Shown here piece after piece: positions 1-11,601 of a stretch of DNA of 64,000 bases; the first letter of the stretch is position 1; each line of letters starts with the position of its first letter. The position numbers were made by a program, and so were the translations under genes. The notes beneath the pieces are model-generated. The model ran no database searches. It had not been told where the DNA came from and saw only the letters and a program-made list of their open reading frames with translations. The stretch is from Xanthoparmelia taractica. Lineage: Eukaryota; Ascomycota; Lecanoromycetes; Lecanorales; Parmeliaceae. The stretch is taken from contig MU853190.1 of the NCBI GenBank assembly GCA_033085395.1, forward strand, positions 62,001 through 126,000, given 5' to 3'.

Positions 1-1293
1 AAGCGTTTCTCTCGATCTATGAGTCCCGCCCACGCTGAGGAACGCAGAACGGGCTCTAACAACTTGTTGGAGACCAAGCGCACCACGTCTTACCAGACTG
101 GTCAAACTGACCTCATGAATGGTGCGGTCGAGGAGTATCTTCATTCTTCCAGGCTGTCACAAACGATCAGCGATCCGCAGACAGGGCGGGTAATATCTTT
201 TTCTGAAGTAGGGGATCCAGAAGGCTCAGTGATCTTCTGTTGCGTCGGAATGGGTCTGACAAGGTTCATCACGGCATTCTACGATGAATTGGCATCTACA
301 CTGAAGCTTCGACTTGTGACACCTGATCGTCCAGGAATCGGAGGCAGCGAGTCTCACATGGATGGCCTGGACACACCGTTGGGCTGGCCCGACGATGTGC
401 GAGCCATTTGCCAGCATCTGAACATTACAAAGTTCTCAATCTTGGCCCATTCTGCGGGTGCTATATACGCTTTAGCTACCGCGCTACGGATGCCCCAACA
501 TATCCGTTGCCGAGTACATTTACTCGCTCCCTGGATTCCACCATCTCAGATGAACGAGGTTGGTGCTCGGCAGGACTCTTCGCCAGCAAGATCTCTTCCT
601 TACTCGCAGCGTTTCCTACGGTCTTTACCCACGACGTTCCTCAAAGCTGCGAACTCGACTTTCCTCAGCGCCACGAGCGCAAGTGTCACCACCAGCCTCC
701 CCAAATCGCCTCGCCACTCCAAGCGCAAGAGCTTTATTTGGGGTGGAGCAACAGCACCTGACATTCAGTCTGCAATTGGTGATGACCGGGATGACTCTTC
801 GTCTCCTAAATTTCGTAATAGTGAAATGGTAGACCTTTCCAAGGAGAACCGCCCCCCTATTCGTCGTGTCTTGACTCCAACAAATGAAATCTCTACTGTC
901 AAAAGCGAGAAAGAGCAGCGATCGGCATATGACGCTCGACTAACAGAAGCTATCTGGGGCGCCGCAACGACTGGGACCAACCCAGCGGTTGATTTACTGG
1001 TCTGCCTTGAACGGCGCCAGCCAATCGGCTTCAGATATGTCGATATCACGAGGTCTGTGGTCATCCACCATGGCAGCAAGGATAGTAGAGTTCCTGTGGA
1101 AAATGTCAAATGGCTGGGCCAAATGATGAGGAGATGTGAAGTTCGGGTGTTGGAAGGTGAAGGACACGGGTTGATGGCTTCGGCTGGTGTAATGGGTAAT
1201 GTCCTAATGGAGATGGCACAGGAGTGGTCCGATTGGAATCGAGTCGTGAAAGGGAAAGGAGGTATCGATAGGAGAGTGTCGAACGCGGTATGA
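1..1293 (+). CDS. alpha/beta-hydrolase fold protein, 5' end possibly outside window
   Basis: An uninterrupted frame runs from the window edge to TGA at 1291-1293. The first Met is at 19, giving 424 aa, but the frame is open to base 1, so the true start may lie upstream. Residues 50-165 carry the alpha/beta-hydrolase core: an oxyanion-side GMG segment, PDRPGIGGS, and a nucleophile elbow A-H-S-A-G with Ser145. Asp355 (in GSKDSRVP) and His383 (in GEGHGLM) stand 28 residues apart, as expected for the rest of the triad. A Ser/Pro-rich insertion of roughly 100 residues (about 190-300) separates the two halves. Similar proteins are common in filamentous fungi and usually have no assigned substrate. 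It is probably an active serine hydrolase; esterase, lipase or peptidase activity cannot be told apart here. No intron is needed. Confidence 0.8.
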   Translation, partial: KRFSRSMSPAHAEERRTGSNNLLETKRTTSYQTGQTDLMNGAVEEYLHSSRLSQTISDPQTGRVISFSEVGDPEGSVIFCCVGMGLTRFITAFYDELASTLKLRLVTPDRPGIGGSESHMDGLDTPLGWPDDVRAICQHLNITKFSILAHSAGAIYALATALRMPQHIRCRVHLLAPWIPPSQMNEVGARQDSSPARSLPYSQRFLRSLPTTFLKAANSTFLSATSASVTTSLPKSPRHSKRKSFIWGGATAPDIQSAIGDDRDDSSSPKFRNSEMVDLSKENRPPIRRVLTPTNEISTVKSEKEQRSAYDARLTEAIWGAATTGTNPAVDLLVCLERRQPIGFRYVDITRSVVIHHGSKDSRVPVENVKWLGQMMRRCEVRVLEGEGHGLMASAGVMGNVLMEMAQEWSDWNRVVKGKGGIDRRVSNAV

Positions 1294-1722
1294 CCGCTCT
1301 CGCGGATACAAGCAGGGCTTTTATACTCGCCTTGACGAGAGCGGTGGAGTTCCTTTGGATCGAGCGAACCTTTCATGTCTGATACCCTGGTCTACTGGCC
1401 AATATGCTTTGATGTTTCGATATCGCAGGTATATGGAGGTCTCATATATGATGGGTTGCTATATCCGAAGATGTCTGTACATTAATCATAATAAATCTAC
1501 AAGATGTTGTATTTGGCTCGATTTTCAGTCCTCTCTTTAAGTTTGTTCTTATTTTTCGCTGCTTTTTATTAGACGACTTCCACTCTCGTCTACACCTCTA
1601 CTGGAGGCTCCCTTCAAGAAGTCCGAGTCGTTGCGACCTACCCAGAGATTACTAGGCCATCAAGCTTATCATCTGATACGTATAACCGTATACATACTCC
1701 GGTCTTTGAAGAATCGACCAAC

Positions 1723-3048
1723 ATGACTCGCCCTGTCCCTTTTTCCGAACCGCCGTACCTGTGCGGGCTCCCATCGCCCTACTATACGCCATCCCATTTC
1801 CGTTGGCAGAAGGCATGCCGAGCCTTCGTCACAGAGAACCTCCACCAGTATGCCCTCGAGTGGGAGCGGGAGGAGATGGTTCCTCCCAGTGTCTTCCGGA
1901 AGTTTGCGCAAGCAAACATGCTTATCCCGAGTTTGACAGCACCACTACCAGTCCAATGGCTGAAAAGATTAGGCATACATGACATACTCGGAGTAGTAAA
2001 GGTCGAAGAATGGGATTACATCCACACTGCGATCTACTGCGACGAAATGTCACGGAATGGACTGATGGGGCCTGGAGCCAGTCTCACGACTGGCATGGCT
2101 TTTGGTGTACCTCCCTTGTTGAAATTCGGCAGTCAAGAAATACAAGAGAGATACTTGCCCGAGCTTCTACTGGGGGAAAAGAGGACGTGCATTGCTATTA
2201 CTGAGCCTGGGGCGGGCAGTGACGTGGCTGGCATTGAGACGATGGCCGAGAAGACGGTAGATGGGAAGCACTATGTGATCAACGGGACGAAGAAATGGAT
2301 TACCAACGGAATATGGTCGCATTACTGCACCATGGCCGTTCGTACATCTGGTCCCGGTCCTGCTGGCTTGTCTCTCGTTGTCGTACCTCTTCTTGATTTC
2401 CCTGGGGTTAGCATGCGCCGCCTGAAAGTCAGCGGACTTTTGACCAGCGGCACTACCTTTATTGAGCTATCCGATGTCAAAGTCCCCGTTTCGAATCTCA
2501 TCGGTCAAGAAGGGCAAGGCATGAGATACATTATGACAAACTTCAACCACGAGCGCTTGACAATCGCTATTGGCACTACGAGACAGGCGAGGGTGGCACT
2601 GAGTGCAGCTTTCGAGTATTGTTTACAGAGGGAGGCATTTGGGAAGGTTCTAATGGAGCAAGCGGTTGTGAGGCACAGACTTGCGAAGGCCGGGGCCCTG
2701 TTAGAGAGTCAATGGGCCTGGGTGGAGCAATTCGTCTACCAGATGACCAAGTTGAAGAAAGAAGAGGCGGATGCGGAATTGGGCGGTCTGACAGCCATGG
2801 CGAAAGCACAGGCTGGCATTGTACTGGATGAATGTGCCAGATGTGCAGTCTTACTATTCGGGGGCAATGGATTTACGACGACGGGAAAGGGTGAAATGGC
2901 GGAGAGGATATATCGCGATGTGCCCGGTGCTCGTATTCCAGGTGGCTCCGAAGACGTGATGTTGGATCTGGCAGTACGGCAGCTCGTCAAAATTTTCAGA
3001 AATCAGACAAGGGTTCTGGAACGGCCGAAGGGATCGTCGAAGCTCTGA
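1723..3048 (+). CDS. acyl-CoA dehydrogenase family protein
   Basis: Single-exon gene of 441 aa starting at an ATG with A at -3. It shows the N-terminal helical, beta-barrel and C-terminal helical parts of FAD-dependent acyl-CoA dehydrogenases. The first signature is ITEPGAGSDVAG (about 160-171), the flavin-binding GTKKWITNG lies near 190, and GGNGFTTTGKGEMAERIYRD lies near 380-400. These enzymes make the alpha,beta double bond in acyl-CoA during fatty-acid or branched-chain catabolism. The segment that usually reads Y-E-G-T, with the catalytic Glu, reads P-G-G-S here (Gly407 at the Glu position). Glu277 in NHERL matches the position used by isovaleryl-CoA dehydrogenase. There is no obvious N-terminal mitochondrial presequence or C-terminal SKL, so location is unclear. 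The exact substrate is unknown. Confidence 0.85.
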   Translation: MTRPVPFSEPPYLCGLPSPYYTPSHFRWQKACRAFVTENLHQYALEWEREEMVPPSVFRKFAQANMLIPSLTAPLPVQWLKRLGIHDILGVVKVEEWDYIHTAIYCDEMSRNGLMGPGASLTTGMAFGVPPLLKFGSQEIQERYLPELLLGEKRTCIAITEPGAGSDVAGIETMAEKTVDGKHYVINGTKKWITNGIWSHYCTMAVRTSGPGPAGLSLVVVPLLDFPGVSMRRLKVSGLLTSGTTFIELSDVKVPVSNLIGQEGQGMRYIMTNFNHERLTIAIGTTRQARVALSAAFEYCLQREAFGKVLMEQAVVRHRLAKAGALLESQWAWVEQFVYQMTKLKKEEADAELGGLTAMAKAQAGIVLDECARCAVLLFGGNGFTTTGKGEMAERIYRDVPGARIPGGSEDVMLDLAVRQLVKIFRNQTRVLERPKGSSKL

Positions 3049-4408
3049 GCTGGCCCTACAGCGCACATCAAGCTACGGGGAAGTCGTTCATCCATCAACA
3101 GGCAAGGTAGAACGTCAATGAACTCTGGGTACCCAACGAACTACAAATGAAAACAAACGACATGGCCTGCTATCTGGAGGCTCTTGAGCTATCATTACGG
3201 AGATGGAGGAAGTGCTATGATTTTTCAATTACACCCTAAGCATCGAAGGAGAGCAAGAATGCAATAGGCTTATTTCAGATTAAAGTGGATTGGACAGGAG
3301 CGATTGTGCCGAGCTTGAAGCCCAGCGACGCTAAAAACCCTCAGACTCCTCGTGAAAACAGACAGCACGTTGCCAGAGTGTCTTTGGTCCATACCGAGGC
3401 TGCTGACTGATTCGGCTTCCAGTCTTCCGCTCTCACCCAATTCACCGACCGGGTTAGCCATCCCCTTCGATAGCGGACATACTGGCCAGATATCAGTATA
3501 TGTGGATCATGGAGCAATATCGAGTGGGACACACTCGATATTAGCCTGGTCCAGTATTCCTGGTGAGACCTGGATGAACGGGGACGACTGGAGAAACGCT
3601 AGACACAGGCTTCCGAAGAGATATCTACCGTTTGTGCACGTACGCCGATGCTTCAGAAGCTCGAGGCCTTGTTCAAGCTTGTAAGCTCGCCTTATCTCTT
3701 GCTCTACAGGACTGCGGGTAAAGGTCCTGATATCTGTCACACTCTCGAAGCCAGACTTGGCGTGGCCAACCTCGGACCTCTAAACTCTACGTTTCGGCCA
3801 TCTGTCGTCAAAATCCTTGGCGTCTCTTTTCGTTCTCTTTGCTTGTGGTTGCAAGCGCTGCGGGATGGCGTCATGGAACAAGACTCGGCAAAGTTGGCAA
3901 AGTCAGAAAATACTGATGCTCTGGCTTCTTTCGTACCAAATCGCTTCCGGTAAGGGAGGGCAGCGAGGTCAGTTGCCCAAAAAGCCTATAACTGTAGGGA
4001 ATGCACTATTATTCTTTACTGATCTACTTGTCCACTGATCAAATTCATGTGGATGACATCAGTTCTAGTAGTCAAATTGACACATTGTACACACCATGAT
4101 CATCAAACTCTCTCTGGCCAAGGGCAACGGAGACAGTCGGAGTCGGGAGTCGGGATATCTTATATGATTATTATTAATTCCAAATTCAGAGCATTGCTTG
4201 CTATACGAACACATATGAATACAGAATCTGATTACAACAACATCTCATATGCATCCCTCCTCTTGTATATCATCCACATTCTCTTTCCCTGCAAATCCCC
4301 CCCTCTGCTATTGCCCCCTTCATCCTTTGCCCCTATCGGCTTCCAATCCCTCCATCATCTTGCCACCACTGAACACTTGACCCACGGCCCACGGCCCACT
4401 GCGCCTCA
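3049..4408. other. intergenic region, no supported gene
   Basis: About 1.36 kb between the acyl-CoA dehydrogenase stop and the MFS start. The open frames are short, mutually overlapping and of uneven composition, and none resembles a known family. The last 150 bases are pyrimidine-rich with C runs, as expected for the leader of the downstream MFS gene. Confidence 0.6.
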
Positions 4409-6352
4409 ATGTCCGAGTTACTTCGTGACACCGTCTTTGGAAATGCAGTGCGTTTCATGACCAAGGCCAGACTCTTCCAATATGCAGAAGAGAAAGATCC
4501 CTCATTATGGAAACAATATCTCGACCGCAAACAAACCAAGAATATGGCGCTTTATGGCCATCCAGAGGACGGATCCCCAGAAGAGAAGCACGAACGTAAG
4601 AGTGCTCGAGTCAGCGAAACACAAAGCCCTGCCAACGGGATCGGCAACGGAGCAAACCTGTCGGAGGAATCTTCCCAAACACGTGCTGGGGATGGGGAGT
4701 ATCAACTCAGCAGTACAATAACCGGGCAGAAAATCGATCCAGAACAAGGGCGAGACGTTACAATGGTGACTTGGTTTGGCGACAACGACCCAGAGGTGCG
4801 AATCCTCCTGGACGGGCCGGAGGCTGTCGCGGGTGCTAAGCGGGCGACAGATGCCATTGAACTGGTCACTTTTCAAGAAGGTATTTATTACCTTTGAAAT
4901 CTGCCTCCTGACCTTCTCGGTCTACGTTGGCTCCGCCATTTACAGCGCCGGCATAGAAACCGTCGTCAAGGACTTTGGCGTCTCACGAACAAAGGCCACC
5001 CTTGGCCTGACCCTTTTCGTTGCAGGCTACGCCCTTGGACCTATGATCTGGGCCCCCATGAGCGAAATCCCCCAGATAGGGAGAAACCCCATATATATTG
5101 GGACATTGGCAGTATTTGTCATTCTCCAGGTGCCGACGGCGTTGCCGGTGAACTTTGCCATGCTGTTGTGCTTTCGCTTCCTGACCGGTTTTATCGGCAG
5201 TCCGGCCCTGGCGACTGGGGGTGCGAGCATAGGGGATATGTTTGCACCAAAGAAGAGAGCGTATGGTATCGTCCTGTGGGGTATCGCGACTGTTTTTGGA
5301 CCCGTGCTCGGACCGTTGGTGGGCGGTTTCGCCACCCAGGCTGATGGCTGGTCATGGACGATATGGGCGCTCATGTGGCTGTGTGGGTTCTCACTAGCAC
5401 TAATCATCTTCTTCCTGCCCGAAACAAGCTCTTCCAACATCTTGTATCGGAGGACGAGGAGGTTGAGGAAGTTGACGGGGATTGAAAGCCTTAGATGTCA
5501 GCCAGAGATTATGAGCGAGCATATGACGGGAAAGGAAGTCGGTTCTCTGTCACATGAAAAATCATCTTGACGGCCTATCGACTGACTTGTACGCCCCAGA
5601 TCGTGCTCATCGCCCTCGTCCGGCCCATCACCCTCAACTTCACACAACCGATGGTATTCGTTCTGAATCTATACATTGCCCTCATGTATGGGCTCGTGTA
5701 CATCTGGTTCGAATCATTCCCGATCGTCTTCCAAGGCATTTACAAGTTCAACCTGGGCGAAGAGGGTCTGGCGTTCGTGGGAATCCTGCTCGGCGCAGTG
5801 ATTGTTATCCCTCCATTCTTCTACTACCTCTATGTAGTAGTCGAACCTCAATTCAACGAGAATGGCGAACTCAAACCCGAAAAACGGCTCCCTCCAGCAT
5901 TCATCGGCGGATTCTGCATCCCCGTTTGCCTCTTCTGGTTCGGCTGGTCCGCGCGCCCCAGCATCCACTGGATCATGCCAATCGTCGGCTCCGGCTTCTT
6001 CTCCGTCGGCACCTTCCTCCTCTATAATTCCGTCCTCAACTACCTACCGGATGCATACCCGGAGTATGCGGCTAGCCTGCTCGCGGGCAACGGCTTCATG
6101 AGGAGCAGCTTTGGCGCAGGCTTCCCACTGTTTGCGACGGCCATGTACGAGAATTTGGGGGTCGGGTGGGCGAGTTCGACGTTGGGGTTCTTGTCGATTG
6201 CGTTCATACCGATACCGTTTGTTTTGTACAGGGTGAGTTGCTCGTCTTTCTTACCGTCTCAGAAGCAGGTTTGGAGTATTCGACTAATGCTGGGTTGTTA
6301 GTATGGTGAGAGGATACGGAAACGTAGCAAGCTTGCCAGACAAGACTTTTAG
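4409..6352 (+). CDS. MFS drug/polyamine exporter, DHA1 (TPO/FLU1-like)
   Basis: Four exons: 4409-4795, 4851-5537, 5600-6232, 6302-6352, giving 585 aa. Introns of 55, 62 and 69 bp are phase 0; the second and third have CTGAC/CTAAT branch sites. Joining the frames restores family-typical text at each junction: DNDPE|MPLNW, TGKE|IVLIALVRP, FVLYR|YGERIRKR. The N-terminal 130 residues are hydrophilic and cytosolic. About 12 membrane helices follow, with the DHA1 loop GDMFAPKKRAYG and the post-TM6 segment PETSSSNILYRRTRRLRKLTG split around it. Fungal relatives at the plasma membrane export polyamines, azoles or other drugs by proton antiport. The substrate cannot be read from sequence. The gene converges with the SCYL2-like gene 400 bp downstream. 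Confidence 0.88.
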
Positions 6353-6755
6353 ATTCATAGAGGAGTAATGATTCGCTTGGCGGAGGTATTTCCAGACATT
6401 GGCAACTTACATGAGCATATAGAAGGAGCGAGGACGCGTTCATGTGTATCTCTTGCATAGCGTTGCATAGAGGTCAAATAGAGGGGTCAATAGCATAGAC
6501 GCGAAGACATAGACACTCTTCTTGCGACAGCACAACCGAGACTTGTGCATTCAAGGTCACACCGTTGTTGATTTATATCAGACCTCGTTCCCTCAACATG
6601 ATAGGACATTTTGCAAATGCGGACACGTTCGAATCAGCACCAAATTTCCACCATCATCATTGGGTATCAATCCGAGATCTCCAGAGGCTTACCCATCCAC
6701 AACGCCCAATCCAATACTGGTACACACCTCCGGCTCGTAGTGCCGTTTACCCCTA

Positions 6756-9502
6756 TCAGATCAAGCTCTCATATTTATCTAACCCAGACTTCTGCTGCAC
6801 TGGCTGACTTGCCGCGGGCATTTGACCTTTGTTTCCGCCTTGCACGGTTGGGAAATAGCCCGCGTTCTGCGTTTGCGTGCCAAAAGGCTGAGGCGATGTC
6901 GGGGGTGGTGGGAGCGAAAAGGCGAAAAAGGGCGTCACGGGCTGCTGGGCTTGGGCCGGTAGGTAACCCAGCTGCGATTGATGGGGTGCCTGCTGGCTTG
7001 GGATGGAAGACCACGAGGGCGTAGCTGCGTGAGGCTGTAACATTGTAGGTTGCATTGGTGCGAAAGAACCGAGGCCGCTATTCATGGTGTTGGTGTTGGG
7101 TTTCGGGCTGAGGGTAGCGAAGGAGTTGAGGGCTTGATCTGGCGTAATGGTACGAGTGTGAGGGTTTATGGAGGTGGAAATTGCTCCGTTTTGGCTTGCA
7201 ACCAACGGAGGCGATGACCACGAAAAGGTCGGAGCACCAGGTCTCAAAGCTTGAGGCTGAGCTTCGCCCAGCATGTCAGAATCAGTCGTGGACCCTTTCC
7301 CCAACACGAGCCGCTCAAAATCATTTGCGCCCACGTTTTCTGTCCCACTCGCTGCGAAGAAGCCATTCGTAGAACCGAGTTTATGGGTTTGTGAAGTGTC
7401 TTGCGCTCCGTTTGAGCTTGACAGATCCCGCAGTTTCCTGGTCTGTTCGCTCTCAATTCTAGCGGATAGTTTCTTGATCAGATCCATAAACTCTTGGAAC
7501 AGCTGTAAGTTGAGAAGGGGCCCCAAGCTGAAGCTCCAAAGGACCGGTAGAACCTCCAAAGCCAGATAGTCAGTATCGGCTATGTTACCAACTTGTTTGA
7601 AGACAGCAAGGGCTGCTGCCATGACCGCAGGCTCCTTCGTCTTCATCACTTTGATAAGTGGAACGACTTTTTCCTGGATGGTATACTTGTCAAGTACAGC
7701 GTTGCTGCTCCGCTTGGTCTGTTTTGAGCTTATCATAGCTCCATCAAGCCCGTCGCCGGTGTTGGTCTCCTCGGTTGTAGAGCCTCCGCAAAGAATCACG
7801 AAAGCCTCCAGGCCACGGACCTTGATCCCAAGGCTACTGGTCTTGCTGAAAACTGTAGCAACCACTGGGAAGACTTCGTTCTTGATGGTGGAAAAGTCCA
7901 GAGTCGCTAAAACAATTGGAAGGCATCCTAAGGCCTTATCCACAATCGCATGAGTGGGGGACTCCAAGCCAAGCTGCAGTATTGGGAGGACATCTGCTTT
8001 GAATTCACTCCCGGTACAGTTACCCGAGATGAGGCTTATGTTCTCTAGGACCATAACCAGACCAGCTTCTTTGGCGGTATCCCGTTCGTGCGTACCAGCT
8101 TTTCCGCCAACAGAGACGAAAATTTCACGCAGTTGAGGAAGAATCTTGTCAGTCATAGCCCGCTTGCCGGAGGGCAAGATACTGATGATTTTGAAGACAT
8201 TCTGCAAAAGGAGAGATAGGAGCTCTTTGTCCTTGGTCTCTTCGAGTAAGGCAGGCAGCACTTTCTTGTCAAGCACGGATTTCGGGAATTGCTCCAAAAT
8301 CTTTGGCAAGCCGCGCATGAATTGTGATTTCTCATTTGGCGTCTTTGCGGGTAAAGCGTCGAGGAATCTGATGGATGAGACAAGAATGTTATCGAAGAAT
8401 CGTGACTGCTGGAATTCTCGAGCGTTCATCCGCTGTGCAGGCCTCCTAGTGATTAGTTGAGGTAGCACGGCTGATACCAAATCTTTGGGGAGTGGGCGCG
8501 AGGATAGGAAATTGTTACTTGAGGAAGGGATGGTTGATGAGGAGGCGAAAAGCTTCTTGTAGGTGGAGAGATTAGAATTCGTCTTCAGAGGAGACGTGTG
8601 GGGTGAATTATATAAAGCAAGTAGTAGTAGGCCCAGCGAGAACATATCGGCAGAAGATGAGATGTTGCTATCCAAAATAAAATCGGGCGATGCATAGTCA
8701 AGGTCCAATTGAATGGATCGCGGCAGGCGGGGATCATGATACAAGGCTTCAGAGAGGGAAATCGGAGCCATTGTCGATTGTGAGCTGGAAGTGTCTGGAG
8801 GGCCTGCAAATCCCAGTCCTGCTATCTTCCAGTCCGACTGTGCACAGGGTGAGCGTTTGTTGCGGATGAAGAGGCTGAAAAAGAGCAATCTAGACGTACT
8901 TTGACATTGACGAATATTGCGTCCGGTGTCAGATTGCCATGCACCAGTCCGGCGGACTCGTGCAGGAACTCGAGACCTTGGGCGATTTGCAGCAGTCCCT
9001 TTTGGATCTCAAGCTCATCGATCTCTAACTCTCTCCTCCGCCTTTGTCCGTCCGCTTCATCTACCACATACCGACTGGGCCGACCTCCAACTCCGCCATT
9101 TCTCTCCTGATCGTCTTTCTCCTGCAGAAGGCCGGATAAAGACGCTGTCACTGGCTCTGTGGCAAACATCAAACCACCATTGCGGGTGTCTTCTATAGGT
9201 TCCGCAAGCTCGAGAATGCTAGGGTGCCGCAGCCTGGCGAGGAGATTGGACTCCTTCTTGACCCTTGCTATAACCTCATCATGCAGCTTTCTCAAGGAGG
9301 CCCCACCAGACCGACCACCAAGGACTCCTGAATGTGAGTCCAGCGACTTTCGTTCGAAAACGAAGACCGAAACGGCTTTCCCCGTTGACTTCTTTTTCCC
9401 ATCGTAGACCTTCCATGCTCCTGATATTGACGACGGTGTTGTTGATATCGTGTAATTCGCAGAGATATTGGAGGTGAAAGATTTCAACGCCGAGGTGAAC
9501 AT
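6756..9502 (-). CDS. SCY1-family pseudokinase, SCYL2-like
   Basis: Two exons on the minus strand, 9502-8900 and 8837-6756, with a 62-bp GTACGT...CAG intron, give 894 aa. The first ~320 residues form a kinase-like domain with degenerate catalytic motifs: His188-Gly-Asn replaces HRD (HGNLTP), and the DFG position reads GLG (KIAGLGF). HEAT-like helical repeats follow to about residue 600. The C-terminal third is Pro/Gln/Ser-rich and low complexity, and the protein ends GLDKYESLI. This order and tail fit the SCYL2 branch of SCY1-like proteins, which bind clathrin and adaptors in trans-Golgi/endosome traffic and are not thought to act as conventional kinases. It is divergent with the branched-chain aminotransferase gene across a 397-bp spacer. 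Confidence 0.88.
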
Positions 9503-9899
9503 TTCTGCAATCGGATCCCAGCACTGTTGACGTATGAACGAGGAGTATAAGTATAATAAATGCTATCATCGCTGTCGATAGTTATCCCTCTGACTCTGAA
9601 ACATCCTTGAACATTTCTGTGATAGCCAGCGCTTGAATCACACAGATCTTGACCGTGCTGTACACACCCAAAATACGCAAGTATATGATCCCTGTAATAT
9701 TTATTGAGTAGTAAGCTGTTGAGCATACGGTACGGACAGCAGCGGTTGACAAGGGTCTGGCATGTTGGCGGAGGCTTAAAGGAAAAAGCTCCGACTTCGC
9801 AGTGTTTAATTTTCTCCCAAAGATAGAAATCAAACCTCCTTCTCTCATATACGATAAAAAGGATCACGACCGAGGGCCATTGGCATAAACTTGGCTGCC
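9503..9899. promoter_or_regulatory. shared divergent promoter region, SCYL2-like / aminotransferase
   Basis: This 397-bp spacer separates two divergent start codons and must hold both promoters. An AT-rich TATA-like stretch lies at about 9546-9562. TGACTC at 9591-9596 matches six of seven bases of the Gcn4/CpcA site TGA(C/G)TCA. That would suit general amino-acid control of the aminotransferase, but one short match is weak evidence. Confidence 0.4.
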
Positions 9900-11212
9900 A
9901 TGCTTCGCGAGGCTACTATGCGGTCTTCAATGTTCTGCTTGCACATGCGCAGACCTCGTTCACTCCAAAATGTCCTACCGCAATGGTACTGCAGAAGACC
10001 ATACAGCATACAGTCGCAAGAGGAAGATATTGCTCAATTGCCTGATATTAATCCAAGCGCACTTTCCATTACTAGGACCACTACGCCTAAGCGGGTCTTA
10101 CCACCTGAAGAGCTTGTATTTGGGCGAACGTTTACGGGCAAGCACTCGACTGCTTTCCTACAGTCAAAACCACACTTTGCGCTAAGACAGTTGAGTATAC
10201 AGATCATATGCTCTCAATCGAGTGGACAGCTTCCCAGGGCTGGCTCTCTCCTCGAATAACGCCTTATCAGAACCTCAGTCTCGATCCTGCAACATGTGTC
10301 TTTCACTACGCGTTTGAGTGCTTTGAGGGCATGAAAGCCTACAAGAACTCAGAAGGCCAAGTCCGGCTTTTCAGACCAGAAAAGAACATGGCTCGCCTCA
10401 ACAGATCATCTGCCCGTATAGCCCTCCCGAATTTCACAGGCGAAGCCTTCATAGATTTGATAGCAAAATTTGTTGTGATGGAAGAACGGTTCATCCCAGC
10501 TGCGAGAGGCTACTCGCTTTACCTTCGTCCGACTATGATAGGCACTCAGCGCACGATTGGTATAGGACCTCCGGGCTCTGCCCTCCTTTACATGATTGCC
10601 TCACCCGTCGGCCCGTACTATCCCACAGGTTTCCGCGCTGTCTCCCTCGAAGCAACCGATTATGCCGTGCGAGCCTGGCCCGGAGGAGTCGGCGACATGA
10701 AACTTGGCGCCAATTATGCGCCATGTATAATACCTCAATTACAAGCGGCGAAGAGAGGTTTTCACCAGAACCTGTGGCTTTTTGGTGAAGAGGAATATGT
10801 GACCGAAGTGGGTACGATGAACTTCTTCGCAGCCTTCCGGGATAAAGAGACGGGGAAGAAGAAGCTAATGACGGCTCCGCTGGATGGAACCATATTAGCG
10901 GGTGTAACGAGAGACTCAGTTTTGGATCTCGCAAGAGAAAGACTAGTGCCTGAGGGGTGGGAGGTCGAAGAGGGGAAATTCACAATGGCTGAATTGGCCA
11001 GCGCAGCTGATGATGGGAGGCTGATGGAAGCGTTTGGTACAGGCACAGCTGCGGTTGTCAGCCCAGTCAGGAAGATTAGCTGGAAGGGAAGGCTGGTCGA
11101 GTGCGGATTAAAGGAAGACCAGGAGGCGGGAGATGTGGCGAAGCGAATGAAAGCCTGGATAGAGGGCATACAATACGGAGACGAACAGCATTCGTGGAGT
11201 TGGAAAATCTAG
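9900..11212 (+). CDS. branched-chain amino acid aminotransferase, probably mitochondrial
   Basis: Exons 9900-10137 and 10203-11212 give 415 aa. The product transfers the amino group between leucine, isoleucine or valine and 2-oxoglutarate using PLP. Fold-type IV hallmarks are present: the PLP lysine Lys246 in GDMKLGANY, the EVGTMNFF segment, and HYAFECFEGMKAY near the active site. The first ~35 residues are rich in Arg and Ser with no acids after residue 4 (MLREATMRSSMFCLHMRR), as in a mitochondrial presequence. The only intron that keeps the frame and restores GRTFT|DHMLSIEWTAS has a GC donor (10138-10139) and an AG acceptor at 10201-10202. Upstream in-frame TTG at 9891 is not a plausible start. 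Regulation by amino-acid supply is likely but only weakly hinted at in the promoter. Confidence 0.92.
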
Positions 11213-11601
11213 ACACGGCACATACCTGACCTTGCCGAACTTATCTTTTTGCTAAGGGCAAATGGTCTGGGAGTTTAGATATTGAACCTCGACTACATCC
11301 GCGAGGAAGTACGCCCCAGCGCGTGTCTGCAAATACCTTCACTTCGAGAGTGATACGCCTGACCCGGGGAAATCCCAGTGCCTATTCGGACTCGCTGAGG
11401 CTTGGACAGCCTACAATTGCTCAAAGCGTTGGAGAAGCCGGAGAATCTTTAAACGGTTCATCGCCTCAAGGGCCACGCAAGGCTATGGCCTAGTCGCCAT
11501 GAGAGTATTGGTAGTAAAAGAAGAACTTCTGCAACAGGAGAACAATTCCAACTGGAGGAACCTCCGTCGTGTATCTCTAGATTTCAAGCCAGCCTTGACT
11601 G
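11213..11601. other. short convergent intergenic region
   Basis: These 389 bp lie between the convergent 3' ends of the aminotransferase and SAS10 genes. I see no open frame or structured element worth naming. It presumably holds two overlapping or abutting 3' untranslated regions. Confidence 0.5.

Noticed and set aside
9891..9899. Aminotransferase start at TTG 9891
   Set aside because: The ATG at 9900 is in frame, gives a proper presequence, and TTG starts are not expected in this kind of nuclear gene.
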